From Strongylocentrotus droebachiensis (lineage: Eukaryota > Echinodermata > Echinoidea > Camarodonta > Strongylocentrotidae): a stretch of 64,000 bases of DNA. Made by a program: the position numbers and the translations under genes. The DNA lies in assembly GCA_035222895.1 (NCBI GenBank), contig JAVYIG010007887.1, positions 1 through 64,000 on the forward strand. The letters are read 5' to 3'. Numbering within the stretch: the stretch's first letter is position 1; every line of letters begins with the position of its first letter. The notes under the pieces were generated by a model that did no database searches, was not told the DNA's origin, and worked only from the letters and a program-made list of their open reading frames with translations. Of this stretch, positions 24,501-38,700 are shown piece after piece.

Positions 24501-27500
24501 GATGACACGATTGGCTGCAATCAGGTTGGTCCCCAGGGACCCGGCCCGGGTTGAGATCAGGAACAGACGAGATCTGAAGCGACGAGGATGTGAACAGATT
24601 TGGTTCACAATAATAGTAATAACAATTGCGAACCTACAGAATGTTGAACAAATTTCTATACAAGAATACTCAACATCCTGACGACGGATAGTCAACCTAT
24701 TCGAAACGTCGAGCCACTCCCGCCACTCATCCTCTCCAAGCGCTATAGTTCTCCTTAGAACTATAAGCTAAGAAAGATAACCAAGTCTTTTTCTAGGCTA
24801 CACAAACAGTCCTTTTCAGGACTACAAACCCTCAAGAAAGATTACCGAGAGTCCTTTTCAGGACTCCTCAATCCTCCCTCTCTCTCACATTGTGTACCCG
24901 CAAGCCTACTGTATACTCAACTATGTGTCAACATTCTTAATCTGACTATGCTGTCACCTTCTCTTATTTTTTTTGTTTGACACTCGCTTTCCTCTTACCT
25001 CGTAACCTTTGCCAATTCTAGCAATGATCGTATACTATATGACATTGTATTTTTTCTGTTTATCATCTACGATCTGACTTTAACTGTGTCTAAATTAACA
25101 GGAAAGAATATTTTATCCTCGTAATGCCAGTACATGCAGTTGAACAACTCTCTCCTCTCCCAGATTCCAAACTGAATTCTTGGCCATTTAGTGCAAATTC
25201 TATTTTTTATGTTCCATTTGTTGTCTGTCCGATGTCGCTCTCTTTGATGTGACTGACGTATCACACGTAAGGGGAGGTGATTTTAAAGCCTGTCTGCACT
25301 CATTCGGCCAGGCGGATTTAGGCCTCCCAGTGAGGTCACTGACAGGTGGATATCTCATCAAATCAGCTCTCAATTAACATAAGAAAAAGAGGGTCATGGG
25401 GGACCAACAGGCACCGATGAGGCATTGTTTGCTTTATAGAGGGCCCAAGTAGCTATAAGTAGTGCAGTTGGACTTTAATGAAAGCGTGTTTTTCCTTACC
25501 GTATATTATCCAGATCGTTGAAGATCTCTGACCATCTTCTCCTGAGATGTGCTGCAGAGGAACCATCCATTCTGAAGTAATCCTCGCCTTTGATCCATGA
25601 TCCAGTACCTCCGATCTACACAGGGAAACAAAAAATATCAAAGATACTTTGAAGATAACCCCGTCTTCTGGTAGCTCCAAAATAAATTCTAACAGAAAAA
25701 TAACAGAATTATCACCACATCATAATTTATGGATATCTACCAAATACTTCTGGGCCTCGTTGCATAAAACTTACCGTTGATGGTAACTTTGCTATCAATG
25801 GCAACTACCATGGTAACAGGGCTCAACAGCCAATCAAAATCAAGGATTCCGTGGTAGTTCCCACTGATGGCAAAGTTACCATCAATGGTAAGTTTTATGC
25901 AATGAGGCCCAGAAAGAAAATATGTAATCGTAATCCCATGAAATGTCAGAACCATGTCCAGACCAAGTAAGTTGTTTATCAACAATGTTGTCCCATGTGT
26001 ACATATCCATGTTGGCCATTTTCAGGGTATGGCAAACTGACATTAATTTCTAGTGTGATAACTCAGTCGGAAGGATTCGGTTAGTCGGTGTGACTCAAGT
26101 TAAAGTATAAGATTAACAATTTACTTCTCCACAATGAGACAAATGAAATGACCTACAATTTATTCTAGCTTTGGATTTCTTACCTGATTTTCTAAGTCCT
26201 GTTCTCCATTGGCCCTCTCCTCCTGAGCCTTCTCGTCTAGATGAGCCAACATGTCCTCGATCATGTCAAGAGATAGCAGACTCTGACTGAAGACAAGCCT
26301 GCAGTGGAATGAAAATAGCATCATGTGATGTGTGATGATGGTAGGAGTATAATAGGGATAAGGGTTTGACTTTACACAAGTCTGTCAGAAAAGAAGAGAT
26401 TATCATCATGGACATATGCAGAGCTGCCAACCTTGTGCAACCAAAAAAAGGAACCACGATGGCAAATAAAAGCAATTATTTAAAAGAAAACTTACCAACA
26501 ACCCACCATACACTTCCAATGCAGATTGACATGCTGTATAAGCAACAGTGTTTTATGAAAAAATATTGTACTACCGTATTTTGGAGGAAAAAAAAATCAT
26601 AATTCCAGGAAAAACATAATGGTTGGCAGCTTTGCATATGGACGAGAGGATTCAAGATTTTGTTACATTAAGCCAGTCAAATTCACTAATGATGGAAAAT
26701 AAATATGTGCACAACAGTACGACAGATTATCATTGAGCACAAGCACAGCACACACCTGTAATAATCTTCAGGATTGAAGGATACAAGGCCCTGTTTCATC
26801 GAACTTGATATCAATAACAAGTTACAAGCTACTGTTATAAGCTACTGAAATCAAGGCATCTGATTGGCTGAGAGCAAATTTGTCATAGAAATTTAGCAGT
26901 TGTTATAGATAACAAGTTTTATGAAACTGGCCCCTGGACTACCAGAAGGAGAGGAAAGAACTACAGGAAACACTTACACTTTTTCTCCTACACTCTCCGC
27001 CATCTTAAGAATCTCAAAGAGGAGGACCAGCTTGCCGCTGAGTTCTATCTTGAAGGAATCGTCCTCGGAGAAGAAATCAGAGTACCACCTGTTGACCTTC
27101 TCAGGTTCAGGAGGGATGTAGATTTCAGCTGCCGATGTGGATGCTCCTTCTGAAATGGAAAGTCAACAGTCAAAATAATAATAATAATAATGGTGGCTTC
27201 TGAAATAGTGTCTGTCACGTTGGGACACTCCTGGCACTCCAACGTTATTACGCCTGGGCCCCCTTTTCACAAAACTTGTCATCGGTTACAAATGACAGTT
27301 TTTGTTATAAGCTACTGAAGTCCTTGCTTCTGATTGGTTATAAGCAGATTTGTCACTGATTTTTTGTCATTTGTCATTGAAAAAAGGCTTTGTGAAACGG
27401 GTACCTGAGTGGAGAGTGGCAAAAGTGTTTCATGTCTCGCCAATTGACACTAGTGCCAGGAGGGGATTCGAACCCTCAACCCTTGGATTAAGAGTCAAGT

Positions 27501-30500
27501 GAATGAACCACTATGCCACGGCATGTTATAATAATAATAATAATACATAAGATTTGTAAGGCGCCAAATGCACTTACCTGGGGGTTGTTTCACAAAGAAT
27601 GAGATCAACATTAAGTTGAACTTAACTATGGCAGGTCGTTCATGCCACTGTTCGCTCTCACCATTTACTAGCATTGGTCTTTCAAGTGACGTACAAATCA
27701 TGGTCACAAATCTACAGAATTTCCTTTTTTTTGATAATTCATTATTGAAGGAAAAAATATTATCTAAAGATCATAATGGTGAGGTCAAACATTGGTATTA
27801 AAGGCCTGCCATATTTAAGTCCAACTTAAAGTTGATCTTAGTCTTTGTGAAACACTCCCCTGTACTGAGTACATGCATAGGTAACGTAAAGACGTATCGT
27901 TAAAATGTCAGAAGAGAATGGATCATAAGGCATGGGGTTTGAGTCCTTGCCATTTTGCTAGCATCTTTTGGCGAATCATTTATCTACATTTGACCCAGGT
28001 GCAGAAATGGCTACCTGGTAAGATTATTCATCGGAATGCCTGTGTGCTGTGTCACTAATGGTTGCCTGAGCTAAAGGTCAAGCAACAATTTGCAAAGCTC
28101 TCTGAATGCACATTAAGAAGTTGTATCATTATGTGCTATGCATTATTCAAAGATTTTCTTGATTCATGCAAATCCATGAGTATTTATTCTCCTTCAACCA
28201 TTTTACTCCTTCAAATAATTTCTTGATACTTCATTTTCTTACATAATTGTTCACCCTTTTCCCTTACAATCCTTTCAGACTTTTAAAAAAATGTAACACC
28301 CTTACCATTCTTCCTCCCCTAACCTACTCTTCAAATGTCTCCACTCTTTCTTCTTCTTAATCTGCCATTCATTTACACATAAAACATTTTCATTTGGCCA
28401 CATTTTCTTAACAGGTGGTTTACTGCGTCAGGTCTGCACAAAGCTCTTGTCTCACATAAAATATAAAAATTAACAAAACAATGAAACATCTTACCTGAGA
28501 GTCCAGACTCTTTGGCCCTACTCCTGGTGTTCCAGGACTTGACCACTTCCACGCTGCTGTCCGAGTTGTTCCCATCGTTCTTGGCCTCGCCGCTGAGATC
28601 ATCGTCACTATCGCTGTTATCGTTGTCCCCCCCACGCCGCGATCTTGTCGGTCGAGAAGAACTGCTGGATAAAAAATTAAATACGGAATAACAAATATCA
28701 AGTAATCAACAATAATTCACATTGTTTTGTATTTTAGTATATAAAATCATTACAAAATACAACTCTTCTTGACTATTGATCCAGAAATAAATAAATTTCA
28801 CAGATTAAAACATGTAACAACAAAATGCATGTACCAGAAGAGTGTAAATGAATGCATGAACAATGGATGAACGTTTCATGAAGAACACATTTAAACATTT
28901 TGATCATTCTTTGACATCGTTTACATATTAGTTGAAAGTCAAAATTGTTCATTGTGATAGCTTATTACTCATGAAATACAAATGAATTGAAAACAAGATT
29001 AAAGCCTATCTGCACTAATTTGGCCAGGAGGGATTAGACCTCCCTGCTGGTCACTGGCAGGTGGTTATCTCATCAAATTGGCTCTCAATTAACATAAGAA
29101 AAAGGGTCACCACTTAGGCATTGTTGGCTATAAAGAGGGCACAAGTAGCTACAAGTAGTTCAGACAGGCTTTAATTCTTGCCAATCTGAGGAGGAAAAAC
29201 TTATAAATTTGGAAGATGGGTTAAGCCTCTCACCTGCTTGGCTTATCGGGTTTCTTCCTATGTGACTTCCAGGGGTCATCAAGGTCACTGTCTGATGAGA
29301 TGACAAACGCCTTCACGCTGTCATCATCGTCATCGTCCTCCTCTTCAGAGGTCACAAAGTCGTCCATCTCTCGTTTAGCGGCCTATCGGGCCACAGGGGT
29401 TAGCATAGAGATTAGAAAACTTCAGATAGTATATATAAAATGATGCATGCAAATGAGTGCATTATATTGAGGGTTCAGTGTCATAAAGACGTAACTCCCT
29501 ATTTTGCCAAAATGAGTATTTGATATCAAAATGTTCAGAAAAATGTGGGCTTTCCAGGAAACACAAAGAATTAACTCCACCCAACACCCCATTAAAGTCA
29601 ATGGCTAGTGATAAATAGACTTAACCTGTTAAGGCCCAAGTGCTCAGTTACACATAAACCGCTTTTTCTCAAAATGGCCAAAATGGAGTTACGTCTTTGT
29701 GTCAATGACCACTCGATATATAAATGATGCATGCAAATGAGTTCATTATATGATCTATCTGCACTTGAGTTGAGGCTGTATGCACGGAGCTGTCAGGCTG
29801 AGTACAATAGGTGCTTAACCAGCCTTATCAAGAGCAGATAGATCCTTTAACGAACGGACGAAAATATGCAGTATTTGTTCTATACGACAGAACTTATTAT
29901 TTGATGTGAAAAGAATTCATTACAAGGTTGTTTCCTGTCATTATTGCTGACAAATATAATATGACACAATTAAAACTTTTTCTCCAATACTGGTAAATAG
30001 TATCATTAATAATTGTATATATAGAATTATTTAAATCTATTCCAATTCCAAAATCAAAGAAAGAAGAATACCCACTATTGCTTTTAGATCTTTTTTTAAA
30101 ACATTGTGATGGAGAATATCAAATCATATGTCTTAATACTTTATACAAAACAAATTGTAATATATTATAATGAAAAATGTTATCCGTTGATTACTAAGTG
30201 ATATATTTGTAAATGCTGATTATCATTTTTGTATGAAGTCTGTCATTGTTGATTATAACTTGCTAAGTTATTTCTTTCATAATGTTGATTCCTTTTTTTT
30301 GTACGCACTGTGTCATTTAAAAATCATCACAATCCGGTTTTGCCACAGTGATATATGTTTTTTTTTTTTATCAATTAATCATTTATATATCCGTGGATCC
30401 AAGCAAAGAGGGATATCTTGTCTAAACCTACGTTTCTGTCATATCTAGCTGAAGCCAGCTGTAGGAGCCTTGGGTGCGTCCAGACGTTCATCAGAGCCTG

Positions 30501-31376
30501 GTAATCTGAAAAGAGACTGGTGCATTGGGTCTTGGTGCCGTCGTCCTTTCGTCCAGACATGGTGTTCAGGTAGTGGTCATACAGCTTTATCTGGACTTCA
30601 GATAACCTCACGTTGATCACAAACTCATGTTTGGGTGGCAAGAACTTGGTCAGTGCCATGTAGTCTTTCCTCTGTGAAAGAATTTAAAAAAAAACATTTT
30701 TGTTCAAAATGGGATTTAACTTTGTGCTTTTCAGTTCTTTCTACTGAATAAGACAATAGTGTATGGACTGAGCCAACAAAATAACCCGGCTTTGGGCTAT
30801 TGGAAAATGTGTGCTACTTCACAACCAATCATACTAAATGATTTATTATTTTCCTCCTCTCCCTTAAAATTGTAAATGAAAGCTAAGGTTAAGCAAAAGA
30901 TTGATGCATTCTATCATAAGTGCCTCATAAGAATCTTGAGTATAACCTGGTAAGAAAGCGTTAAGAATGAAGAAGTAAGGCAAAACATGGCTGATATGGT
31001 TTGGTCATGTCATTCGGATGGAACAAGACAGAATTCCTAAAAAAGCACTTGATTTGAAACTACAAGCTTGAAAAAGAAAGAGAGGAAAACAAATCACTAC
31101 ATAGAAAGAGAGACAGATGACAAACACTTACCTGTACACAGCCCGAAAGAAGATTATGGAGTACATGGGCTCTTCTCTTCATGATCTTAACGTCTCTAGC
31201 GGTGGAGTCACTGTGTTGTCCATTGGTGATCGGATTCACAAAGCGATTCTTGAACTCTCTCATGGTACCAAGTAGGTTAGGCTTCACAAAGTGAACCATG
31301 CAATGATCTACAATCAAAAGAAGATTATTATTAATTAATTTCCTCCTCCTCCACCTTCTCCTTCTTCTCATTATCA

Positions 31377-31407
<31 letters not shown>

Positions 31408-32726
31408 ACTCTTTGAAGGCTTACATGGTGATCGATAGATTTGGGTCAGGTTTGCGGTTACACCAGGTATTCTTTGAACAGGGTGAGTTGCCCAATGAAA
31501 AGGGCCCTTTCATGCTTTATCTCAACATTTCAATAGGTTGTACCAATCGTCTTTGAGATGAGTGAGTAAGGTTGGATAGGGGTTTATATACCCTTGTGTA
31601 AGGACCACTGAACCAGTCAGACGGTTCTGATGGGCTAGCTAAGAATTATTATTATTATCATCATCACATCATAATCATCATTATTAATATTGATATTATC
31701 ATCATCATTATTATCATCATTATCATTGACATTACGGTTATCAGTTAAAGGTACTTTTGAGGGGCTACTGAGAAGGCAGCACGAACATATAAATATAAAA
31801 CTTTGACCAAATCTCAATACTGCTATAGCAGATGTAAGTGTCACATCGAATCGGGTGCTGTAACTTACATTCTATCAGGTTATTCTGCAGTGGCGTACCG
31901 GTCAAACATATCCTCCTCAATGTAGTGATGTTGTTCATTGCCTTAGAGATGGCCGAGGCTTCGTTCTTCAACATGTGACCTTCATCACATACTACTATGT
32001 CTGGACCTGTTAGAAAAAACAGAAAGAGGCGTCATAATGTAATGGTTCATTCACTGACTTTTGGTGAAGACGTTGAGGGTTCGAATCCCAGTCTGGCTCT
32101 TACATCACACGGAACAACATTAAAGGAAAATCCAACCTTAATAGAAAACTACTCTAAAAGAAAGCAAACAAAATCTGGGAATCGGGCTGGTCAAAGTTTA
32201 AACAAAATCGGACACAAATTAATAAGGTTGTGCATTTTTTAAAGTTTCAATCACTATATGTATGGACAGACATAAAACATAGCACCACCTTCGATGGGCA
32301 AAGACATGAAATGAATATGATAATCATATTTCAAAATTCTGAACTAACCTCAGCAAAAATGGTATTCAAAATTTGATCTTCTAAAAAATATCTGGGAAAT
32401 TCATAAAAATGACCAACTGAACATGAGTTTTACAATAAATAGTCTCAGCAATTTTTTTAAATTTCCCTTACAAACACTCAAACACAAAAGAAAATATTTA
32501 AGGGACCATACCTGGTTCTACAAGAGTTTTGAGGAAGATTGCTTTCTCTTTTTTCTTGCGTATATGGGTGAGGAGAGCGAGATTCCTGTACATAGCGTAA
32601 CCCAAGATCATTACTCCTCCCTTCTTGTGCCAGTGATCCAGATAATCAGCCCTGCTTGCATTGTTCTTCACTGCACTCATCTCATAGATCTAGAGGAATA
32701 CCACAGATTTATATATGTATACATAA

Positions 32727-32791
<65 letters not shown>

Positions 32792-35700
32792 GAAGAGAGA
32801 GGGGGAAGAAGGGGAAGGGGAAGGAAGAGGGAGAAAGGGAGGGGGAAGGAAGAGGGAGAAAGGGAGGGGGAAGGAAGAGGAAGACAGAGAGGGAGAGAGG
32901 GGGAAGGGAAACAGGGAGAGAGAAAGGGCGGGGAAGGGAGAGAAAAAGAGAGGGGGAGGGAGAGAAAGAGAGAGATAGAGGGGGAGAAAGGGAGAGAGAG
33001 AGCATGAAAGGGAGAGAGAAGGGAAGAGAGAGAGAGAGAGAGAACAAACATTTAATCAAACATGGAATGATGTTCATGCATCAGTTTTTAAACAATAAGT
33101 CTCCAGACCCTGTCTAGTATTCAAACCCCCACCCCCCCCCCCCCTTAAGGGACACACCCCAATACCAATATCAATCACCCATTAATTCATGATAATTGTG
33201 CTTGTCAGTTATAATCCAAATGTGACACCTGAGTAAGCATACCTGATATAAACACAACAAAGGACCTGTGCGTATACACTGAGCTCTGTGTTATGAGATA
33301 TAAAAATGTGTTATTACACTTTACCCCATTAAAAAAAAAAAAAAAAAGCGCTTTTGCCACGTCATATCTGAATGAGCCCTTATTCTGATGCCAATACTCA
33401 CATTGATGCCACTGTCCATGTGCCCAATCCACTTCTCAAACTCATCTTCCCAGTTAAGGACGGTGTTGAGAGGAGCTACCACCAGGCAAGTCTTCACCTT
33501 TAAATCTGGATTTGTCATTATAGTGTGCAGGTAGGAGATGACCTGAATGGAGAGAAGAATTGTAAATCTTGACTTTTTCAGGGAGCGTTTATTTTTACCA
33601 ATTTGGTTCTTGAAATATTGAGATAAGGCCTAAAAAAAAATGTTGTATTGCCCTTTACGACCGACCCAAAAATATTAAAATCTATGGTCAGCTTTAAAAA
33701 ATATTAAAAAATTAGTTTTTTATAATACATTTACAATACATCTTTTTTTTAAGGCCTAATGAAAAAGCGGGATAAACAACCTGAAAACTCCTGAAAAATC
33801 AGGAAATCACAGGAACTGTTAGAAGAGTGCCATTTATAACACAAAATAATAATTTGGTTAACACACTGCATGCATTGTGTATGCACAGCACATTTTTCAA
33901 GAGTATACCCATATGACACAGCAATAAATAAAATAACTAGATGGAACTTCGACTGCGCGCAGTCGAAAATGATGCCTCCGTCATAGAGCAATTACAAACC
34001 AAAACAGAAGAAATTTTTCAAATTCAAGTTTAATTGCAATCCATTAACAGGTTTTCAGAATATCGTGATTACAAGTAATTTCTCATATACATATATGACC
34101 CTTTGATCTTTGACCTCATGACCCTAAAATCTAATCAGCTCATTGGCTCTGCAAGATGTCCTGAGTTAAATAGTAATCCATCTGTCAGTTCTAATGAGAA
34201 TGCGTTCACAAGCTATTTTTGCATACATAATGAGCCCATGACATTTGACCTTTGACCTCATGACCCAAGAATCTAATCAATTCATTGGCTCTGCAAGATA
34301 CATATATGATCTAAGTTTGGCAGGAATCCATCAATCTGTTCTAATGATAATGCGATCACAAGATATTTTTGCATACATAATGAGCCCTGTGACCTTTGAC
34401 CTTTTGACCCCAAAATCTAATCAGTTCATTGGCCCTGCAAGATACCTACATGACCAAAGTTTTGCAGGAATCCATCAATCGGTTCTTGAGAGAATGCGAT
34501 CATGAGCTGTTTTTGCATACATAATGAGCCCTGTGACCTTTGACCTGGAGACCCCAAAATCTAATCAGTTCATCGGCTCTGCAAGATACATACATGACCA
34601 AAGTTTGGTAGGAATCCATCAATCGGTTCTTCAGATATCGCGATCACGAGAACGGGACGGACGGACGGATGGACGGACAACCCGAAAACATAATGCTTCC
34701 GGCTACTTCGTAACGGAGGCATAAAAAACTAAAAAATGCATCTGACACAGACATTTCTGCATTGGGTGCTTGTACAACCATTACCTGAAGAACCACAAAG
34801 GCAATATTAAAGCCTCTCTGCACTAGTTTGGCCAGGAGGGATTATACCTCCCTGCATGGTCACTGACTGGTGGATATCTCATCAAATCAGCTCTTAACAT
34901 AAGAAAAAGGAGGCCATGGGGGACCAATGGTCACCGGTTAGGCATTGTTTGCTATATAGAGGGCGCAAGTAGCTATAAGTAGCGCAGTGGGGCTTTAAAG
35001 GGTGAAAGTAAACAGCTGATGGTTAAGTAAGATCGGAGGAGTAAACTCACCTGCAGGGTTTTACCCAGTCCCATGCAGTGAGCCAGGATGCAGCCCCCTC
35101 CTTTCGCGCCAGCTTTGGAGACCGACTCAAAGGTACTGTCAAATATGAAGCGGATGCCTTCTGCCTGGTGAGGTTTGAGGTGCTTGACGATACGCTCGTC
35201 GACCTCTAGCACGACCTCATCAGAGTCTTTGGCTTTCTCCAGGATGCAGGTCTTGACGACAGCGCTCTTCTTAGCCTTCTCTTCTTCCGCATTGATGATC
35301 TGCAACAGAAAAGTAGAATCGGTTTAGACTATAAGACATTATTCCCTTCAAGACCAACCCCTTATCCTTGTCACTGGCTGTCTTCAGGATGTAAAACTTA
35401 TCAGCTTTCCTGTAGTCTTCACGGATGATCTGTGACAGAAAAGCGATTTCAGGCAAGACTCTAAGATAAGTATTCCTTTCATGACCATACCCAAACTCTG
35501 GTCACTGCCTATCTGCCTAGCTTCATTAATAGTCTTTGGAAAGAAAAGTAGTGTAGATTTACAGATTTTAGAACAATTATCCCCTGAATTACCAATCCCC
35601 TTAACTTTAGCCACTGCCTGTTGCTAGGAAATCGGATTTAAACACCTTGCTCTCTTTTACCTTCTCATCAATCTAACAATCTGAATCATTCTCTATTCAT

Positions 35701-38700
35701 TAAAAAATTATGATCATGCAAAGAACGGAATTACAGCTCACAAAAAATGTGGTACCTTCCAACCTTACAAAAAATAATTTGACAAAAAGATTTTTAGATT
35801 TGCAAATACATGAATCCTACAAAGGCTTAAGAATGACTGACGCTTTATCTGTGTTCTTCTCATCTTATCAACCAGGTGTTCTTCTCATCTTATCAACCAG
35901 GTGTTCTTTTGTACAGCCAAATACAACTGAGGGTATCCTGCAACTGCAAGCTGGAATCTGACCAAAAGAATATCAGAGACCTGCAAATATTATACATTTT
36001 AGACAGTATTACCTGTTTCCTTTTCTCCTCTATTCTTCTCCGCCTCTCCTGTTCTTCCATCTCGGCTGCCAGAGTCTCTGCTTTGAGCTTGCTTTTCTTG
36101 ATCACCCTACGGATCTGCTTACGTCCCTTCTTGGGGGTGTCGTTTTCATCCCCACTGGAATCGTCAGAGCCCTACAAAAAAAATAACAACAATATGTATA
36201 ATCAGACAAAAGAAAATGTACAGGGTGGCATCAAGATAAACCAGACATTAACCCTTACTGTACTGGGCTATTTTGAGCACCCTCTGACTGGGGGGGGGGG
36301 CCTGGGAGGCCCCCCCCTATGATCTCGGCCGTCGATTGTCCGATGAACACGAAAATTTGCATGTTTGTAGATATTTACGTAAGGAACAAGATGGTATAAT
36401 TAGTTTTTTCCAAATATGCAAATTTTTGTCGTTAGCCTAATTAATTATGCAAAACGCGCTAATTTTATGCATTTTACAGAAAACGTGTCAAACTCCAGTT
36501 TTTGAATGTTGAAACTCATTATTCATATGAAACTTCTTTTCTAACACAAAAAAGTTATTTTAATGTAATTAATAATGATAATTTATGCAAATTTTGATGC
36601 GATTTGTAATTTTTTTTTTTTTTTTTGATGACATGCGCATACTAATTGTTATGTAACGCCTTACAGGTATATCCGATTTCGACGAAAATGGTATCAAAAT
36701 GTGCGTAAGACTTGAGGGAAAAAAGTCATGAAACGACAATTAAAAATTCCAAGCGGTTGCGGCGCAATCTCCGAAAATGTCGAGGGGGGGGCCTCCCAGG
36801 CCCCCCCCCAGTACAGTAAGGGTTAAGCAAACTCAGCAAAATGCAGGGCAATTGGATTCCAAGATTTAAAATGCTAGCTACACAACAGACCTCCATGCAG
36901 CCATTTATCTAATGTTACATAGAATTTCAGATCTTCTAATTGTCAAATTCCAGATCTTTTAATTTTCAATTCATCAACTATGCAACACTTCCTCCCTTCA
37001 AATAGTTTTCCTGCAATAAAAAATTATGCTTCCTACACTTCAAATATAAAAATATCTTTGCTATAAAGATCATTATAACAAAGATTTTGCTAAACTCGGT
37101 TCTTTCATTTCTCTTGCTATTTAGCCCTGATATAACAAAAGCTCAACACAAGGTGATTTCCTATAGTCTTATGGGTCTCTATTCTACTCATTCAGTTATA
37201 CATGAGCTTGGGTATAAAATCAAAGGGAAAACTAATATACCTCAGACTAACTACATTTGTTAAACCCAATTTTGAGGTAAAGCCTAACTCAGAGTTCCAT
37301 TTGAATTTTAGTAGCATACAGGCCATTGAGTTTGTTGTAAGGCTATATTGATCTTGACCTACTCAAGACCTCTACCTTTCTTTTAAATTGTGATGTATGC
37401 TTCTTATTTTGAAGAAAAAAAAATTGACAAAGCACTCACTGTCTTCTCTTCCTGACTGTCTTCTTGTGTCTTGGATTCAGAGTCTGAAGAAGAGGCTACT
37501 TTTATCCTCCTCCTCTTCTTTCCTTTGCCTCGTTTCTTTGGCTTGGTTTCTTTACTGGAGTCTGCCTCCGAGCTGGTGCCAGGTTCCCGTTTCCTGGCCA
37601 TCCTCTTCTTGGGTTTCTTCAGTTCCGCAGACGAGTCTTCAGTTGAGGATGCAGTCTGAGATCTCGTCACTCGTTTTCGCTTTGGCTTCTCGTCTGAGAC
37701 ATCGTCCGAATCCGATGATGTAAAGTACTCATCAGTGTCGATCTCTTTCCTCCTCTTTTTTGTGGATTTGCCCTTTTTCTTTGGAGCTGCCTTGGCCTTC
37801 TTGCCTTTCTTTTTCTTTGAAGTGCCCTCATCTTCCTCATCCTCACTGGATGTGGAGATCTTGACGCGCAACAAAGGATGTGATTTCTTGGTACCCTCTT
37901 CATCGGATTCATCCTCTTCAGTTTCCTCTTCCTCTCCATTTTCTTCTTCTTCTCCATTTTCTTCCAGATTCTCCTCATCCTCTTCTTCATCATCATCATC
38001 TTGGTCCTTTCCTTTCTTCTTCTTCTTCTTGTCCTTCTTGTCATCTCCTCCATTCTTCTTGCCATTCCCACTTCCACTGCCTCCTCCTGTTCCATTCTGT
38101 TTGTTTTCACCGTTATCCCAGTCTTCATCTTCTTCTTCAGGCTCATCTTCTTCTGCCTTCTTTTGGGCCGTCTTCTTGCTCCGCTTGGTTCCGGCACCAT
38201 CCACTTCTTCATCCTCATCATCGTCATCATCGTCGTCGTCTTCCTCGTCATTACTATCCAACTCATCCATCAGAAGGTTTTCAGCCACTTCCCGACTATC
38301 CCCCTTCTTGCTTTTCTTGTTCTTGTTGAGACTCTTCCATCTCAACCCAGAACAGCTGTCACTCTCTGCATTAGACTCATCATCTGAAGAAGAGTCGGAA
38401 CTGAGAAGCTCCCTGCTCTTGGGGTCTATCTTTGCAGGAGATTTTCGAACCTTCTTTACTTTCTTGGATGTATTTTCTTCTGATTCAGACTCTTTCTCAA
38501 CATCAGACTTTGTCTCATCTTTCTTCGCAACACTCTCTGCTTCCATTTCTTCAGGCTCATCTTGGGCATCAGGTACACTCTCAGAAGCATCATCGCTATC
38601 AGTTTCACGGTTACGTTTTCTTTTCAAGCCTCTAATGCCCTCAAGCCTCTTCAGTTCAATTTCCTCTTCCTCGGCAGAGTCCATCTTTTCTGGTTCACAT

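Noticed and set aside
27455-27523. Possible tRNA-Lys gene
   Set aside because: A- and B-boxes are present but the acceptor stem does not pair, and (ATT)n sequence abuts it. It is a SINE head.
32028-32105. Possible tRNA gene on the plus strand
   Set aside because: Consensus B-box but no acceptor or anticodon stem; treated as a SINE.
32423-33117. Arg/Glu-rich and Leu/Ser/Pro-rich frames of 120-190 codons
   Set aside because: They translate a (GA)n/GGGAAG tract and carry no signal beyond composition.
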